64,000 nt of DNA from Burkholderiaceae bacterium (GTDB lineage Bacteria; Pseudomonadota; Gammaproteobacteria; Burkholderiales; Burkholderiaceae_D): contig JARLJG010000052.1 in the NCBI GenBank assembly GCA_031291325.1, positions 1-64,000 of the forward strand. The letters run 5' to 3'. How positions within the stretch are numbered: position 1 is the stretch's first letter; every line of letters starts with the position of its first letter. Positions 63,617 through 64,000 of this stretch are shown piece after piece. Under the pieces are notes generated by a model. The model did not search any database, was not told the DNA's origin, and worked only from the letters and a program-made list of their open reading frames with translations. Both the position numbers and the translations under genes were made by a program.

Positions 63617-64000
63617 TTAAAAGCTGGTCGAAATCCCCGCATACAAAGTGCGCGGCGCGCCATATTGCGGCGCGCCGACGCCGACGCCGGTGCCGTCGCG
63701 CAACAGGTAGGATTTGTCAAAAATATTGATTAACGCCAGGCGGCCTTCGATGGCGCCGACCCCGGTCCTTTTCCAGGTATGCGTCAGCGCGGCGTTGACC
63801 GTGCTATAGCCGGGCAGTTCGGTCGAGTTCGGCGTTCCACCGGGCGGCGTGTTGCGCAAGCCGCTGCCGTAGATGAGGTCGGAGCTGATTTGCGTATCGC
63901 CGATTTTGTAATGCACGCCGCCGGAAATGGAGAGCGCTTGATCGTGATCGAGGAAAATGTATTGGCTGGCGATTTTATTCAGTTCATCCTGCCCGAATAA
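63617..64000 (-). CDS. TonB-dependent receptor, C-terminal part (runs off the window)
   Basis: 127 residues of the barrel end: DHDQALSISGGVHYKIGDTQ, LPGYSTVNAALTHTWKR, LALINIFDKSYLLRDGTGVG, then YGAPRTLYAGISTSF, with the terminal Phe typical of outer-membrane proteins. It lacks the start. It is a second TonB receptor separate from the one at 46507-48948. The sequence resembles the end of PfeA/Fiu-like receptors but the ligand cannot be told. Confidence 0.85.
   Translation of the reverse strand, partial: LFGQDELNKIASQYIFLDHDQALSISGGVHYKIGDTQISSDLIYGSGLRNTPPGGTPNSTELPGYSTVNAALTHTWKRTGVGAIEGRLALINIFDKSYLLRDGTGVGVGAPQYGAPRTLYAGISTSF

Overview
The window looks like a chromosomal segment from a betaproteobacterium, most likely near Oxalobacteraceae/Burkholderiales. 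This rests on the gene complement and on NsrR-, FNR- and NarL-type sites; no species call is possible from sequence alone. Codon use is moderately GC-rich and even across most of the window. The exceptions are AT-rich control regions and a few patches of gene debris.

Layout. 1-138 is the end of an IS256-family insertion sequence. 254-2670 holds an ABC-transporter binding protein, tRNA-Gln(CUG) and decayed fragments. 2671-31524 is a nearly continuous anaerobic nitrogen-oxide respiration island: hemN; a DUF2249 gene; nirK (three-domain, with a tethered cytochrome c)-nirV-SCO; norCB-norEFQD on the minus strand; nsrR; nnrS-hemerythrin-DUF2249-a 12-TM NnrS/NorB-like protein; narXL; narK1-narK2-narGHJI-parvulin. 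No nosZ is present in the window. 31525-32037 is a scar with remnants of a hemerythrin-like gene and ccoG. 32038-38307 carries small regulated units (GbsR-like regulator with epimerase/DUF2269; TetR with DUF1304; metallo-beta-lactamase; roxA). 38576-43831 has an alkylsulfatase and a DUF1501/DUF1800 pair. 44962-46450 is motCD. The rest is a TonB receptor, c-di-GMP proteins, lepB, thioesterase, amidase, a TPR glycosyltransferase-like protein, two small Q-rich proteins, LysE, a PQQ-type sugar dehydrogenase, HDOD, TauE/SafE, a phosphoesterase and the end of a second TonB receptor.

How it works together. NarK1/NarK2 move nitrate and nitrite, NarGHI reduces nitrate, NirK makes NO, and NorCB removes it. 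The NO sensor NsrR has recognisable AAGATG-N11-CATCTT type sites in front of the nirK-region promoter, norC, its own gene and nnrS. Crp/Fnr-type boxes sit at nirK, at a small membrane-protein gene and at roxA. NarX-NarL has candidate heptamers before narK1.

The least expected signals are these: a 22-bp norC-norB intercistronic RNA hairpin whose mismatches are all G-U on the transcribed strand; an apparently self-contained structured RNA with promoter and terminator before lepB; a GbsR-type regulator with a 15-bp-arm operator over the -35 of a seemingly leaderless gene; an NsrR-covered promoter facing an orphan region upstream of nirK; a possible AUU start codon; and two adjacent small Q-rich proteins sharing the same C-terminal motif.
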